Notes: generated from the letters alone by a model not told the origin. A stretch of DNA of 64,000 bases from Paramagnetospirillum magnetotacticum MS-1 (GCF_000829825.1 NZ_JXSL01000009.1:124001-188000), one strand, 5' to 3'. Positions 25,337-35,329 are shown, numbered from the stretch's first letter. Numbers and translations: made by a program.

Positions 25337-28300
25337 TCGGCGGGCGCTCCCTCGGCCACCGCTTGCGGCGTGGTGCGGCGCTCGGCGGCCACGAAGGTGT
25401 AGATCACCGGCAGGACGAACAGGGTGAACAAGGTGCCGATGCTCATCCCCGCCACGATCACCACGGCGATGGAAAAGCGCGACGCCGCACCCGCCCCATG
25501 GGCAAAGATCAGTGGGATCAGGCCGGTGACCATGGCCGCCGTGGTCATCAGGATGGGCCGCAGCCGCAGCCCCGCCGCCACCATCACGGCTTGGGCGCGG
25601 CTAAGACCCTCCGCCTCCTGGCGCTCGCGCGCCACTTCGCAGATCAGGATTCCGTGCTTGGTGATCAAGCCGATCAGAGTCACCAGGCCCACCTGGGTAT
25701 AGATGTTCATGCTGGCCACGCCCAGCGCCAGGGGGATCAGGGCGCCGCAGATGGACAGCGGCACCGAGACCATGATGACCAAGGGATCGCGGAAGCTTTC
25801 GAACTGCGCCGACAGAACCAGGAAGATGATGATCAGGGCGAAGACGAAGGTCATCGCCAGGGCGTTGCCTTCCTGCACGTATTGCCGCGACTGACCGGCG
25901 TAATCCACCGTGGTGCCCTGGGGCAGAACCTCATCGGCGATACCGCGCAAAAGGTCCAAGGCCTGGCCCAGCGTCACACCCGGCATGGGAAAGGCCTGGA
26001 TGGTCACCGAGTTCAACTGGTTGAACTGGTTTAGCGAGCCGGGACGCACCGAGGACCCCAGGCTGACCAGGGACGACAGCGGTACCGCCGCGCCCGAAGA
26101 CGAGCGGACGTGATAGCGGCCCAACTGGGCGGGATCGAGGCGGAACTCGCGCGGGACCTGGGGGATCACCTGATAGGAGCGGCCCTGAAGATTGACCAGA
26201 TTGACGTAATTGCCGCCCGTCATGGTCCCCAAGGCGTCACCGATCTGCTGCATGGAGATGCCGTAGGCCGCCGCCTTGTCGCGGTCGATGATGACCTGGG
26301 TCTGGGGGCTTTCGATCTTCAGATCGGCATCGATGAAGGCGAACATGCCCGAGCCTTGGGCCCGCTTCATGACCTCGCCCATAATCTCGTTGAGCTGCTT
26401 GTAATCGGTGATGGATGACAGCACGAACTGCACCGGCAAACCGTCCACACCCGGCAAGGGCGGCGGCGGGAAGACCGAGGCCTTGACCCCCGACACCTCG
26501 TTGAGCGCCTGTTGCACGGCCGCGGTCAGCGTCTTGGCCGAGCGGTCGCGCTTTTCCCAAGGGGTCAGCACCGCGCCGCCGAATCCCTGACTGATGGCGC
26601 CCATGCCGTTGATCAGGAAGGTCTCGTTGGTCTCGGAAAAGCCCTTCAGCTTGGTGGCGATCTGGTGCGAGAAGGCCTCCATGAAGTCGGTATTGGCCGA
26701 GGCCGGGCCATTATAGGCAGTGAAAATCACGCCCTGATCCTCTTCCGGCGCCAGTTCCGTGGGTACCGCCAGAAACAGGAAGGGCAGCGAGCCCAAAACG
26801 ATGGCGGCGAACACCAAGGTGGTGGGACGGTCGGCAAGCGACGCGCCCAGCCACTTCTCGTATTTGGCCCGCACCCGGTCGAAGGTGCGGTCGATGAGGG
26901 CGGGAAGACCCTTCTTGTCATCCTCGTGGCGCAAAATCTTGGAACACATCATGGGCGACAGGGTCAGGGCAATGACACCCGACACCACCACCGCACCGGC
27001 CAGCGTCAAGGCGAATTCCTTGAACAGGGACCCGGTAAGGCCGCCCATGAAGGCGATGGGGGCATAGACGGCGGCCAGGGTAATGGTCATGGAAATGACG
27101 GGGCCCGAAATCTCGCGCGTGCCAACCAGGGCGGCGCGCACGGGGCTCAAGCCCTCCTCGATATGACGGTGGACGTTTTCCACCACCACGATGGCGTCGT
27201 CCACCACCAGTCCGATGGCCAGAACCATGGCCAGCAAGGTCAGCAGATTGATGGAGAATCCCAAGGACAGCAGCAGAACCGCAACGCCGATCAGCGACAG
27301 CGGCACGGTGACCACCGGAATCACCACCGAGCGCACCGAGCCCATGAAGAAGAAGATCACCACCATGACGATGATGGCGGCCTCCAGGATGGTCTTGGCC
27401 ACTTCGCGGATGGCGGCATCGATGAACAAGGTGGAATCATAGGCGATCTTGGCGGTGAGGCCGGGCGGCAACTGGGATTGCAGCGCGGGCAGCGCCTCTT
27501 CGCGCACTTGGCGGATCACCGACAGGGGATTGGCCTCGGGCGTGGTGTAGATGCCGACGAATATGGCGCGCTCATCACCGGCAAAGACGCTCATATCGTC
27601 ATTTTCCGGCCCCAATTGCACATCGGCCACCTCGCCCAGGCGGACCAGCCGGGCGCCGTCATGCTTGACCACCAGATTGCGGAACTCCTCGACGCTTTTC
27701 AGGTCGGTGGAGGCCTGGGTGTTGACCACGTCATAGGCCCCCTTGGTGGAGCCCGAGGCCGAGGTGAAGTTGTTGCTGACGAGCGCCGCCTTAAGGTCGT
27801 CGGGCCCCATGCCCTGCTGGGCCAGCTTCTCCGGGTCGAGCCAGACGCGCATGGAGAACTTCTGGCCGCCGTAAAGCTCGGGGTTGGCCACGCCGGGCAC
27901 AGCGGCCAGCTTGGGCTGCACCACCCGCATGACGTAATCGGTGATCTGCTGCTGGGAGAGGCGGTCGGACGAGAAGGCCAGATAGGCCGAGGCGAAGCTT
28001 TGCCCCGTTTCCTTCTTGATGATGGAATCGTTGATGCCCTTGGGCAGCAGGCTTTTGACCTCGGCCACCTTGCTCATCACCCCGGTCATGGCGGTTTCCG
28101 GGTCGTCGTTGAGCCGGATGAAGGCCTTGATCTCACTGACGCCCTGAAGCGAGCGCGACGTCAGATAGTCGATGCCTTCCGCTGTGGCCACGGCCTTTTG
28201 CAGCGGCTGGGTGACGAAGCCCTGAATCATGTCGGCATCGGCGCCGGGAAAGGTGGTGGTGATGGTGATGACCGTGTTGGTCATCTCGGGATATTGGCGC

Positions 28301-28398
28301 ACCGGCAGGCTCATCAGGGCACGCAGGCCGATGAACAGGATCAGCAGGCTGACCACCGCGGCCAGAACCGGCCGCTTGATAAAGATGTCAAACATCAC
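25333..28398 (-). CDS. RND-family efflux pump, inner-membrane transporter
   Basis: A 1021-residue proton-driven drug/solvent exporter of the AcrB/MexB type. It begins MMFDIFIKRPVLAAVVSLLILFIGL and has twelve predicted helices; helix 4 carries the proton-relay pair in AIGLVVDDAIVVVENVHRHIEEG, and helix 10 keeps the lysine in LIGLITKHGILICEVARERQEAEG. Porter-domain landmarks such as YGGQKFSMRVWLDPEKLAQQGM are present. It overlaps the membrane-fusion gene by four bases upstream and the RluA gene downstream. No outer-membrane channel gene is nearby, so it probably borrows TolC. Substrate unknown. Confidence 0.95.
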   Translation of the reverse strand: MMFDIFIKRPVLAAVVSLLILFIGLRALMSLPVRQYPEMTNTVITITTTFPGADADMIQGFVTQPLQKAVATAEGIDYLTSRSLQGVSEIKAFIRLNDDPETAMTGVMSKVAEVKSLLPKGINDSIIKKETGQSFASAYLAFSSDRLSQQQITDYVMRVVQPKLAAVPGVANPELYGGQKFSMRVWLDPEKLAQQGMGPDDLKAALVSNNFTSASGSTKGAYDVVNTQASTDLKSVEEFRNLVVKHDGARLVRLGEVADVQLGPENDDMSVFAGDERAIFVGIYTTPEANPLSVIRQVREEALPALQSQLPPGLTAKIAYDSTLFIDAAIREVAKTILEAAIIVMVVIFFFMGSVRSVVIPVVTVPLSLIGVAVLLLSLGFSINLLTLLAMVLAIGLVVDDAIVVVENVHRHIEEGLSPVRAALVGTREISGPVISMTITLAAVYAPIAFMGGLTGSLFKEFALTLAGAVVVSGVIALTLSPMMCSKILRHEDDKKGLPALIDRTFDRVRAKYEKWLGASLADRPTTLVFAAIVLGSLPFLFLAVPTELAPEEDQGVIFTAYNGPASANTDFMEAFSHQIATKLKGFSETNETFLINGMGAISQGFGGAVLTPWEKRDRSAKTLTAAVQQALNEVSGVKASVFPPPPLPGVDGLPVQFVLSSITDYKQLNEIMGEVMKRAQGSGMFAFIDADLKIESPQTQVIIDRDKAAAYGISMQQIGDALGTMTGGNYVNLVNLQGRSYQVIPQVPREFRLDPAQLGRYHVRSSSGAAVPLSSLVSLGSSVRPGSLNQFNQLNSVTIQAFPMPGVTLGQALDLLRGIADEVLPQGTTVDYAGQSRQYVQEGNALAMTFVFALIIIFLVLSAQFESFRDPLVIMVSVPLSICGALIPLALGVASMNIYTQVGLVTLIGLITKHGILICEVARERQEAEGLSRAQAVMVAAGLRLRPILMTTAAMVTGLIPLIFAHGAGAASRFSIAVVIVAGMSIGTLFTLFVLPVIYTFVAAERRTTPQAVAEGAPAE

Positions 28399-29519
28399 CG
28401 CACCGCCCCGGCATCGGCCGTCTTCAAGGGATCGGCCGCAGCGGGCTGGACCAGCGAGCCGTGCTCCAGCTTCACCTGACCCGAAGTGACGACCACGTCG
28501 CCAGCCGTGACGCCCGACTTGATCACCACCAGTCCGTCCTTGCGGTCGCCCACGCTGACCACGGCGCGTTCGGCCTTGGACACGGTCTTGCCGTCGGACC
28601 CGGCCTCCTCGCGCACCACGAAGACCGCGTCGCCGTGCAGGTTATAGGCCACCGCCGAGGCGGGAACCGTCACCACCGGAGCGCCTGCGGGGCGCTCGAT
28701 CTCGATACGGGCGAACATACCGGGGCGCAGGCGCCCTTCGTCATTGGGAAAGCGGGCCTGGACCGAGACCATGCCGGTCTTGGCTTCGACCAGGGGTTCG
28801 ATGGCGGCGATGGAGCCCTCGAAGACCACGCCGGGCCAGGCATCGGTGGTCATGGTGACCTTCTGGTCGATGGCGACCAGGGACAGGTCTTTCTGCGACA
28901 CGGTGAAATCGCACAGCATCAGGGACAGATTCTGCAGGTTGACCACTGCCTGTCCGGGCTGCAGATACTGGCCCAGATCGACCTTGCGCACGCCGAGTCG
29001 GCCATCGAAGGGCGCGGTAATGGTCTTCTTGGCAATGGTGGCCTGAAGCCCGGCCACCTTGGCCTGTTTGACCTTCAACTCGGCCTCGGCCTTTTCCAGG
29101 GCGGCAACGCTGACCGTGTTGGACTTGAGAAGCGCCGCGCTGCGGTCATAGCTGGTCCGGGCCAGGACCAGTTCGGCCTGGGCGCTTCGCAGATCGCCCA
29201 TTTCCACGTCGGAATCCAGTTGCACCAGCACCTGACCCTTCTTCACGTCGTGGCCGGATTCAAAGGCAATGGCCTTGACCAGACCGGACATGGCTCCGGA
29301 AATATCGACGCCGTTGACCGCCTGAAGTGTGCCCACCGCCGGGACCACGGCGCGCCAGTCGGCCATCTGGGCCTTGGCGGTGGTCACCGATATCACCGGC
29401 TTTGGCATTGTCGCGAAGAACTGCTTGATCATGTGGTTCTTGAAGGCGACGAAACCGAACACGCCTCCGAAAACGAGGGCCGAGCCCGCCAGCATGATGA
29501 TCATCCGTTTGGCTTTCAT
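28395..29519 (-). CDS. RND efflux membrane-fusion (periplasmic adaptor) protein
   Basis: A 374-residue HlyD/AcrA-type adaptor. It has an N-terminal membrane anchor (MIIMLAGSALVFGGVFGFVAF), lipoyl half-motifs VDISGAMSGLVKAIAFESGHDVKKGQVLVQLD and GVRKVDLGQYLQPGQAVVNL, a short helical hairpin between them (SAQAELVLARTSYDRSAALLKS), and a C-terminal beta-barrel/MP domain. The sequence IIMLAGSA lacks a lipobox cysteine, so anchoring is by the helix. It lies 13 bases after tetR and overlaps the RND gene. Confidence 0.93.
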   Translation of the reverse strand: MKAKRMIIMLAGSALVFGGVFGFVAFKNHMIKQFFATMPKPVISVTTAKAQMADWRAVVPAVGTLQAVNGVDISGAMSGLVKAIAFESGHDVKKGQVLVQLDSDVEMGDLRSAQAELVLARTSYDRSAALLKSNTVSVAALEKAEAELKVKQAKVAGLQATIAKKTITAPFDGRLGVRKVDLGQYLQPGQAVVNLQNLSLMLCDFTVSQKDLSLVAIDQKVTMTTDAWPGVVFEGSIAAIEPLVEAKTGMVSVQARFPNDEGRLRPGMFARIEIERPAGAPVVTVPASAVAYNLHGDAVFVVREEAGSDGKTVSKAERAVVSVGDRKDGLVVIKSGVTAGDVVVTSGQVKLEHGSLVQPAAADPLKTADAGAVR

Positions 29520-29532
29520 GACGCAGGCTCCG

Positions 29533-30060
29533 TTACTGCAATAGGTCGAGGGCGTGCCGCTTGAGGCGCTCTGCCCCCTCGGCGTTGCTGATATTGATTC
29601 CCATCAGGCGCTGGAAAAAGACGCCGTCCATGGCGGTGCAGATCAGCCCGGCCCGTTCCAGGTCGGGGCTGTCGCTCTTGATACGCTCCATCCAGCGGTC
29701 GTACATGACCTGGATGGGGGCGACCAGATCGGGATTGACGGTGACGGCAGCCAGCAGCGCGCCACCCACCGGATCAAAAGCCGGGCCGCTGGCATCGAAG
29801 GTGGCATGCACATGGGCCCGCGCCCAGCGATAGGGCCCATCGACCTCGCGCTCGTAATATTCATGGTTCAACTGGTCGCACTGATCGATCAGGCGCTGGA
29901 CCATGCCGCGGATCAGGTCGTCCTTGCTCTTGAAATGATAGAGCACGCCGCCCTTGCTGATACCCGCCACTTTGGCGGCCTCGTCGAGCGTCAGCTTGGC
30001 CACGCCCTGATCGCGGACGATGGCCATGGCGGAATCGATGATTTTCTCACGGGTGCTCAT
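29533..30060 (-). CDS. TetR-family repressor of the RND efflux operon
   Basis: A 175-residue regulator. The N-terminal helix-turn-helix reads VAKLTLDEAAKVAGISKGGVLYHFKSKDDLI, and the C-terminal ligand domain resembles the TetR_C_33 type (FFQRLMGINISNAEGAERL). It is the first gene of the operon with the adaptor, pump and RluA, unlike the usual divergent layout, so it likely represses its own unit through the palindrome at 30076-30091. The inducer is unknown. Confidence 0.9.
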   Translation of the reverse strand: MSTREKIIDSAMAIVRDQGVAKLTLDEAAKVAGISKGGVLYHFKSKDDLIRGMVQRLIDQCDQLNHEYYEREVDGPYRWARAHVHATFDASGPAFDPVGGALLAAVTVNPDLVAPIQVMYDRWMERIKSDSPDLERAGLICTAMDGVFFQRLMGINISNAEGAERLKRHALDLLQ

Positions 30061-30075
30061 GCGGCCCTCTTACTG

Positions 30076-30091
30076 TACCGACTGGACGGTA
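30076..30091. promoter_or_regulatory. Candidate TetR operator
   Basis: TACCGACTGGACGGTA is an inverted repeat with perfect TACCG/CGGTA arms, 15 bases upstream of the tetR start. The size and placement fit AcrR/TtgR-like operators of the form TACCGAC-N-GTCGGTA. Confidence 0.5.
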
Positions 30092-30192
30092 TAGCAAACT
30101 GAACCGGTGAGTCTAGTTGTACGGACGCATAGGGGGGATGCAGCCCCGATTATTCCGTTTGGGAATTGTGGAAATACGGGCGCCCCGCCCGC

Positions 30193-32547
30193 CTACTTCT
30201 TCTGCTTGGCCTTGGCGAAGGCGGCGGCGAAGGCTCCGCCGCTATCGTCGGGCTTGGAAGCGCTCTGCCGCTGGGGCGGCGACGCCGGGCGACGATCCTC
30301 GCGACGCGGTTCGTCCTTCCTGGCCGGAGCGGGCTGGGCGTCCATGCGCATGGACAGAGCGATGCGTTGGCGCTTCAAGTCCACTTCCAACACCTTGACC
30401 TTGACCAGATCGCCGGGCTTGACCACCTCATGAGGGTCTTTGACGAAGCGGTCGGCCAGGACCGAGATATGGACCAGACCGTCCTGGTGCACACCGATAT
30501 CCACGAAGGCGCCGAAATTGGTGACATTGGTCACCACGCCTTCCAGGATCATGCCGGGCTTGAGGTCGTTCAAGGTCTCGACGCCCTCCTTGAAGGACGC
30601 GGTCTTGAATTCGGGGCGCGGATCGCGGCCCGGCTTTTCCAGTTCCCGCAGGATGTCCTTCACCGTGGGCTCGCCAAAGCGCTCGTCGGTAAACTCCTTG
30701 GGATCGAGGGAGCGGATGAAGGAGGCATCCCCGATCAGGGCCTTGACCGGACGTCCCGTGGTCTTGACGATGCGTTCGACCACCGGATAGGCCTCGGGAT
30801 GGACGGCGGAGGCATCCAGGGGATTGACGCCGCCCACCACGCGCAGGAAGCCCGCCGCCTGCTCGAAGGCCTTGGCGCCCAGGCGTTCCACCTGCTTCAA
30901 GGCCTCGCGGCTTGCGAAGGGGCCGAAGCGGTCGCGGAATTCCACCACATTGCGGGCCACGGTGGGAGACAGCCCGGCCACGCGGGCCAATAGCGGGGCC
31001 GAGGCCGTGTTGACCTCCACGCCCACGGCATTCACGCAGTCTTCCACCACGGCGTCCAGGGAACGGCCGAGGCGCACCTGATCCACATCATGCTGGTACT
31101 GGCCGACGCCGATGGCCTTGGGGTCGATCTTGACCAATTCGGCCAGGGGATCCTGGAGGCGCCGGGCGATGGAGACGGCACCACGCAAGCTGACGTCCAG
31201 GTCGGGGAATTCCTTGGCCGCCAGTTCGGAGGCCGAATAGACCGAGGCTCCGGCCTCGCTGACCACCAGCTTTTCCAGTCCCAGATCGGGATGGCGCTTC
31301 ATCACGTCGATGACCAGACGGTCGGTTTCGCGCGATGCGGTGCCGTTGCCGATGGCCACCAGCTTGATGCCGTGCTTGCGCGCCAGATGGGCAATGGCGG
31401 CTACCGAGCCCTGCCAGTCGTTCCGGGGCTGGTGGGGATAGATGGTGGCTGTCTCCACCACCTTGCCGGTGGCGTCGGTCACCGCCACCTTGACGCCGGT
31501 GCGGATGCCGGGATCAAGGCCGATACAGTTCCTGGCCCCGGCAGGCGCCTGCAGCAGAAGGGCGCGCAGGTTGCGGGCGAAGACGTTGATGGCCTCGGCT
31601 TCGGCCGCCTCGCGCAGGCGGCTCATCAGCTCTAACTCCAAATGCAGATGAATCTTGATGCGCCAGGCCCAGCGCACCGTCTCGGACAGCCAGGAATCGG
31701 CGGCGCGCTTCAGGTCACGGATGGAAAAGCGCCGTGCAATGCGCGCCTCGAATTCGCCAGGGCCTTGAAAAACCGTGCCTTCCGGCCGAGCCGCCTCGTC
31801 GGGCGTCAGAAGTTTCAGGTTCAAAACGTTTTCGTTGCGCCCCCGGAACAGTGCCAAGGCCCGATGGGACGGAATGGCCTTGATGGCCTCGCGGTAGTCG
31901 AAATAGTCGGAGAACTTGGCGCCCGCCTCGGCCTTGCCCTCGGCCAATGTGGAAACCAGAACGCCGCCATCCCATAGGGCGTCGCGCAGATTGCCCAGCA
32001 GTTCGGCATCCTCGGCAAAGCGTTCCATGAGGATCTGGCGCGCCCCGTCCAGGGCTGCCTTGACGTCGGCCACGCCCTTCTCGGCATCCACATAGGGCTC
32101 GGCCGCCGCCTCGGGCACCAGCGATGGATCAGCCAGCAGCGCATCGGCCAAGGGTTCCAGCCCCGCCTCGCGGGCGATCTGGGCCTTGGTGCGGCGCTTG
32201 GGCTTGTAGGGAAGATAAAGGTCTTCCAGCCGCGCCTTGCTGTCGGCCTCATTGATCTGGCCCGCCAGGTCCGGGGTCAGTTTCCCCTGCTCCTCGATGG
32301 AGCGCAGGATGGCGGCACGGCGGTCTTCCAATTCGCGCAGATAGCCCAGGCGCTCTTCCAGATTACGCAACTGGGTGTCGTCCAGTCCGTCCGTCGCTTC
32401 CTTACGGTAACGAGCGATGAAGGGCACCGTGGCGCCCTCGTCCAGCATCTGCACCGTCGCCGCCACCTGCGTGGCTTTGACGCCCAGCTCAAGGGCAATG
32501 CGGTTGGTGATGGCGGCCAGGGTGGCGACGGGAAGAGAGGAGGTCAT
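30193..32547 (-). CDS. tex: Tex family S1 RNA-binding transcription accessory protein
   Basis: A 784-residue protein. In order: an N-terminal helical Tex region ([24 protein letters not shown]), a YqgF/RNase H-like domain ([22 protein letters not shown]), helix-hairpin-helix motifs ([28 protein letters not shown]), and a C-terminal S1 domain ([34 protein letters not shown]). A basic Pro-rich tail rich in Asp/Arg/Lys follows. Tex homologues associate with RNA polymerase and nucleic acids and affect toxin-gene expression and ribosome-linked functions. It appears monocistronic, facing away from the hemerythrin-like gene. Confidence 0.95.
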   Translation of the reverse strand: MTSSLPVATLAAITNRIALELGVKATQVAATVQMLDEGATVPFIARYRKEATDGLDDTQLRNLEERLGYLRELEDRRAAILRSIEEQGKLTPDLAGQINEADSKARLEDLYLPYKPKRRTKAQIAREAGLEPLADALLADPSLVPEAAAEPYVDAEKGVADVKAALDGARQILMERFAEDAELLGNLRDALWDGGVLVSTLAEGKAEAGAKFSDYFDYREAIKAIPSHRALALFRGRNENVLNLKLLTPDEAARPEGTVFQGPGEFEARIARRFSIRDLKRAADSWLSETVRWAWRIKIHLHLELELMSRLREAAEAEAINVFARNLRALLLQAPAGARNCIGLDPGIRTGVKVAVTDATGKVVETATIYPHQPRNDWQGSVAAIAHLARKHGIKLVAIGNGTASRETDRLVIDVMKRHPDLGLEKLVVSEAGASVYSASELAAKEFPDLDVSLRGAVSIARRLQDPLAELVKIDPKAIGVGQYQHDVDQVRLGRSLDAVVEDCVNAVGVEVNTASAPLLARVAGLSPTVARNVVEFRDRFGPFASREALKQVERLGAKAFEQAAGFLRVVGGVNPLDASAVHPEAYPVVERIVKTTGRPVKALIGDASFIRSLDPKEFTDERFGEPTVKDILRELEKPGRDPRPEFKTASFKEGVETLNDLKPGMILEGVVTNVTNFGAFVDIGVHQDGLVHISVLADRFVKDPHEVVKPGDLVKVKVLEVDLKRQRIALSMRMDAQPAPARKDEPRREDRRPASPPQRQSASKPDDSGGAFAAAFAKAKQKK

Positions 32548-32727
32548 GACACTCGCACGCGGTTACGACGGGAAGATGGGGTGTAGCCAAATTTCGGACC
32601 GCTGTCACGAAGCCAGATCACAGGCAACCCCTACGGGATATACGGGTTATACCGGATGCGTTTTAGAGGATTATGGTAACGGATCTTGACGTAAACGCGA
32701 CTGATTGCAGAAAGAAAAGACAAGTTG

Positions 32728-32766
32728 TTTCAACCCTTTGAAAGACGCCTGCCCTATCATTATCTC
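32728..32766 (+). promoter_or_regulatory. Candidate promoter of the hemerythrin-like gene with overlapping palindrome
   Basis: TTGAAA at 32738 and TATCTC at 32761 are separated by 17 bases and lie about 37 bases before the ATG at 32804. The -35 box is half of the palindrome TTTCAA-CCCT-TTGAAA (32728-32743), a possible repressor site. The rest of the 256-base divergent region 32548-32803 with tex shows no feature I can name. Confidence 0.35.
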
Positions 32767-32803
32767 TTAGTCAGGAAACCCCGAGTCTTGTGAGGAGGGC
32801 CCC

Positions 32804-33232
32804 ATGTTCCTGTGGAATATGTCCATGGAAACAGGCATCGAGACCGTGGATCAAGGCCGCAAGCGCGTGCTGGCCGCCATGGCGGATTTCTTTCAGGGCA
32901 TGGATGACCCCGCCTTGAACCAGCAGATTTTGGCGGCCCGGACAGGCGCGATCTTCAACGCCATGAAGACGGCCTTCGCCGCCGAGAACGCCTATCTTGC
33001 CGAGCGCGAAGCCCCCGACCAGGAAAAGCACCAGGCCAACCACGCCGCCTTATCGGCGGCCTTCATCGATCTGTGCCGCAAGCTGATTCCCAAGATCAAG
33101 AACCACAAGCAAGCGCAGCAGGTTTGCCTGGAGATTTATCAATTGGTGGACGACGCCATCTTCCACCACATCACCAAGGAAGTGGGCAATTACCGGGATC
33201 TGGTGCGGGCTCAGATCAAGAAGGCGGGCTGA
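32804..33232 (+). CDS. Hemerythrin-like protein with missing iron ligands
   Basis: A 142-residue helical protein that opens FLWNMSMETGIETVDQGRKRVL, the typical bacteriohemerythrin start (W then the I-x-x-hD-x-QH-K motif). The first iron-ligand histidine is replaced (QGRK in place of QHKx), and the second helix keeps Glu (FAAENAYL) but not its histidine. The pair H76/H80 (KHQANH) and H121/H122 remain, while the final Asp position is Glu or Val. It may bind a single metal or none. A GAGGAGG lies five bases before ATG. The last 17 bases overlap the convergent PilZ gene. Confidence 0.7.
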   Translation: MFLWNMSMETGIETVDQGRKRVLAAMADFFQGMDDPALNQQILAARTGAIFNAMKTAFAAENAYLAEREAPDQEKHQANHAALSAAFIDLCRKLIPKIKNHKQAQQVCLEIYQLVDDAIFHHITKEVGNYRDLVRAQIKKAG

Positions 33233-33638
33233 TCGCCACGTCGTCTTGCGGCTCGTCCTGGTCACCCTGGGGCGAATCCGAATTCGGATCCACCAGTGGC
33301 ACAAGTTGCAGCCGGAAATGGCCGGTCATCACGCGCACCACGTCATCCAGGGACAGGTGCTGATAAAAGCGGCATCCGGCCAGACCGCCGCTCGCCCACA
33401 TGACGGTCGCATGCATCTTTGAATACTGATCGGCCAGCGTCATGTCGCGCGGCAACGGCACCATGGCGGCCATGGCGGCCTCGGCCTGATCGAATCTCAG
33501 CTTGAAGCCACCACGCGACGCGTCCAGCAAATGGGCGCGGCTCTCCATGCCGTCGAGCACGAAGGTACAGTCCGTACCGCAACGCTGTCTTGGAAACTGA
33601 CGGTTATTGCCATCGGCTGGATTGTCATCCGCGGCCAT
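33216..33638 (-). CDS. PilZ-domain cyclic di-GMP receptor
   Basis: A 140-residue single-domain protein. The two cyclic di-GMP motifs are intact: RxxxR as RQFPR at residues 13-17 and DxSxxG as DASRGG at 39-44. ATG at 33638 is preceded by GGGAGGG five bases away; the frame is open to a start at 33710, but that upstream sequence overlaps no ribosome site. It is an orphan receptor of the type that tunes motility or exopolysaccharide. The acidic tail (DPNSDSPQGDQDEPQDD) is poorly ordered and its coding end overlaps the hemerythrin-like gene. Confidence 0.85.
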   Translation of the reverse strand: MAADDNPADGNNRQFPRQRCGTDCTFVLDGMESRAHLLDASRGGFKLRFDQAEAAMAAMVPLPRDMTLADQYSKMHATVMWASGGLAGCRFYQHLSLDDVVRVMTGHFRLQLVPLVDPNSDSPQGDQDEPQDDVAISPPS

Positions 33639-33701
33639 GGCGTCCCTCCCGACCATACTTAATAGAGTATGGAGATTATGGCGCAGGCTTGATGAAGTTT
33701 C

Positions 33702-33750
33702 CACAAACAAAGCCCCCGGCCTCCTTCCGCTCGGGAAGGAAACCGGGGGC
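33702..33750 (-). terminator. Terminator downstream of the outer-membrane barrel gene
   Basis: GCCCCCGG / CCGGGGGC plus TCCTTCC / GGAAGGA form a two-part stem with a five-base loop at 33712-33750. On the minus strand it is followed by TTTGTTTG. It separates the barrel gene from the PilZ gene. Confidence 0.85.
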
Positions 33751-33769
33751 CTGTTTGGTCAGATAAGAT

Positions 33770-35329
33770 TTAGAACTTCACAACCAGCGAGGTCTCGCCC
33801 AGCAGCCAAGTCTTGTCCATGGGCAGACCGGCCGGCGACGAGTTGGTGCTGACGTTCTGCTTGTAGCCGCGACCGGCCTTGGCGGCACCGAAAGCGGCCG
33901 ACAGGGCGACGTTGTCGCTGATGGTCCACTCGGCGGCGAAGTCGATTTCGCGGGCCAGATCGGCGGACCGCACGCCGGTCAGCTGGGTCTTGGCGGCGTA
34001 CTGGTAGTTGTAGGCCAGGACGCTCAGCTTGACGGTATCGAGAGGATTCACGCTGAAGGTCAGCTGGTGAATGTTGACGTTCGAATTACCGATCACATAG
34101 TTGCCGACGATCTCGCCGATGAACCAGGTGCCGAAGCCGCGGGTGATGGCGTTGTAGAAGAAGGGGTCATAGGCCTCCTTCTTGTCGTCATTGGGGTTCT
34201 TATCGCCCGAGAAGTGGGCATAGCGGTAGGACAGCTTGGGCGTCCACAACACGTCCGACAGCTGATAGCCCGGCTCGATGTAGTAGGCGTTGGCGTCCAC
34301 CTTGGCGTTGCGGGTGTTGTTGTTCTCCTTCACGGCGTTACCGTAGATGGAGAAGTCCGGCAGCGTGGGCAGCGGATTGCCGCCGATGTGGAACGAGAAC
34401 ACGGTCATGCCGTCACGGGCCGAAGACGGGGTGTTGGTGACGGTATAGTTGGTCTGGGTGCCGTTATAGCCATAGACGCCGTTGCTGTCGGCCGAGGCAA
34501 CCCGGAAGACGGTCATGCCGCCGTACCACTTGCGGTCAGCGTAGTTGGACGCGCCATCGGGAGCGGGCTTGCCCTCGACCTTGTCCACATTGCCGAAGAT
34601 TTCGATATTGCCGCCGATGACCCTGGTCTTGGCGTTATCGAACAGACCCGGCTGCATCACGCTGTTCTGGGAGTTGTTCTGCAGATAGAACAGGTCGCCG
34701 CGGAGATTGTCCGACGACAGCTTGGCGACGCCGGTCTGGGCGAAGGCGGTACGGGACTGGGTCCAGTACATGCCGCGCTTGCCCTGGTTGGCGGTGCCAT
34801 TGCTGATCAGGAAGCCGTCGGCAACGCGGAAGCTCTGACGACCACCCGACAGATCCAGGCCGTTTTCGTCCAGGCCCAGGCCCACCAGGGTCTTGCCCGA
34901 CTTCCAGCCGCCATACAGATTTTCCAGCTCGACCATCCAGGGACGGCCGTAGGTGGTGGAGATCAGCGAGGGATCGCCATGGCCGCCGGTCATGGTGAAC
35001 TGGCCGCTGACGTCACCGTAGAAAGTGCCGTATTCCTCGGTCTCGTAGGAGGCCTTCAACTCGGGATGCAGGAAGGTCTCGGACCAGTTGCTGTGCCCGG
35101 TGACGCGCTTGCCCGGCACACCGACATTATTGTTCCACGAACCGGCGCCGAATTGGGCGCCCGGGCTGGTGAACAGGGTAACGCCGCCGGTGAAAGCGCC
35201 GTCAATCTTCAGGCCACCCTGCTCATACAGCGAGACATCGGCGGAGGCCGGCGCGGCCGCCAGGCCCAGAACCGCGGAGAGAATCGCGCCCGAAATCAGG
35301 GAACGGCTGCGAAGATCGTGTCCAAACAT
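33770..35329 (-). CDS. Outer-membrane beta-barrel porin-like protein
   Basis: A 519-residue protein with a signal peptide (SLISGAILSAVLGLAAAPASA) and a mature part of alternating short beta strands ending in the C-terminal phenylalanine signature LLGETSLVVKF for BAM-dependent insertion. Start ATG at 35329 follows AAGGGGG. The sequence recalls large-barrel porins of the alginate-export or polysaccharide type in length and strand pattern, but I cannot name a substrate. A 45-base-stem terminator follows. The frame is open farther upstream, yet the upstream residues have no secretion signal and lie in the intergenic region. Confidence 0.82.
   Translation of the reverse strand: MFGHDLRSRSLISGAILSAVLGLAAAPASADVSLYEQGGLKIDGAFTGGVTLFTSPGAQFGAGSWNNNVGVPGKRVTGHSNWSETFLHPELKASYETEEYGTFYGDVSGQFTMTGGHGDPSLISTTYGRPWMVELENLYGGWKSGKTLVGLGLDENGLDLSGGRQSFRVADGFLISNGTANQGKRGMYWTQSRTAFAQTGVAKLSSDNLRGDLFYLQNNSQNSVMQPGLFDNAKTRVIGGNIEIFGNVDKVEGKPAPDGASNYADRKWYGGMTVFRVASADSNGVYGYNGTQTNYTVTNTPSSARDGMTVFSFHIGGNPLPTLPDFSIYGNAVKENNNTRNAKVDANAYYIEPGYQLSDVLWTPKLSYRYAHFSGDKNPNDDKKEAYDPFFYNAITRGFGTWFIGEIVGNYVIGNSNVNIHQLTFSVNPLDTVKLSVLAYNYQYAAKTQLTGVRSADLAREIDFAAEWTISDNVALSAAFGAAKAGRGYKQNVSTNSSPAGLPMDKTWLLGETSLVVKF

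Noticed and set aside
26512-28479. A 655-codon plus-strand frame opposite the RND pump gene
   Set aside because: It is the codon-bias shadow of a clear RND transporter; the translation is low-complexity His/Gly/Asp/Gln.
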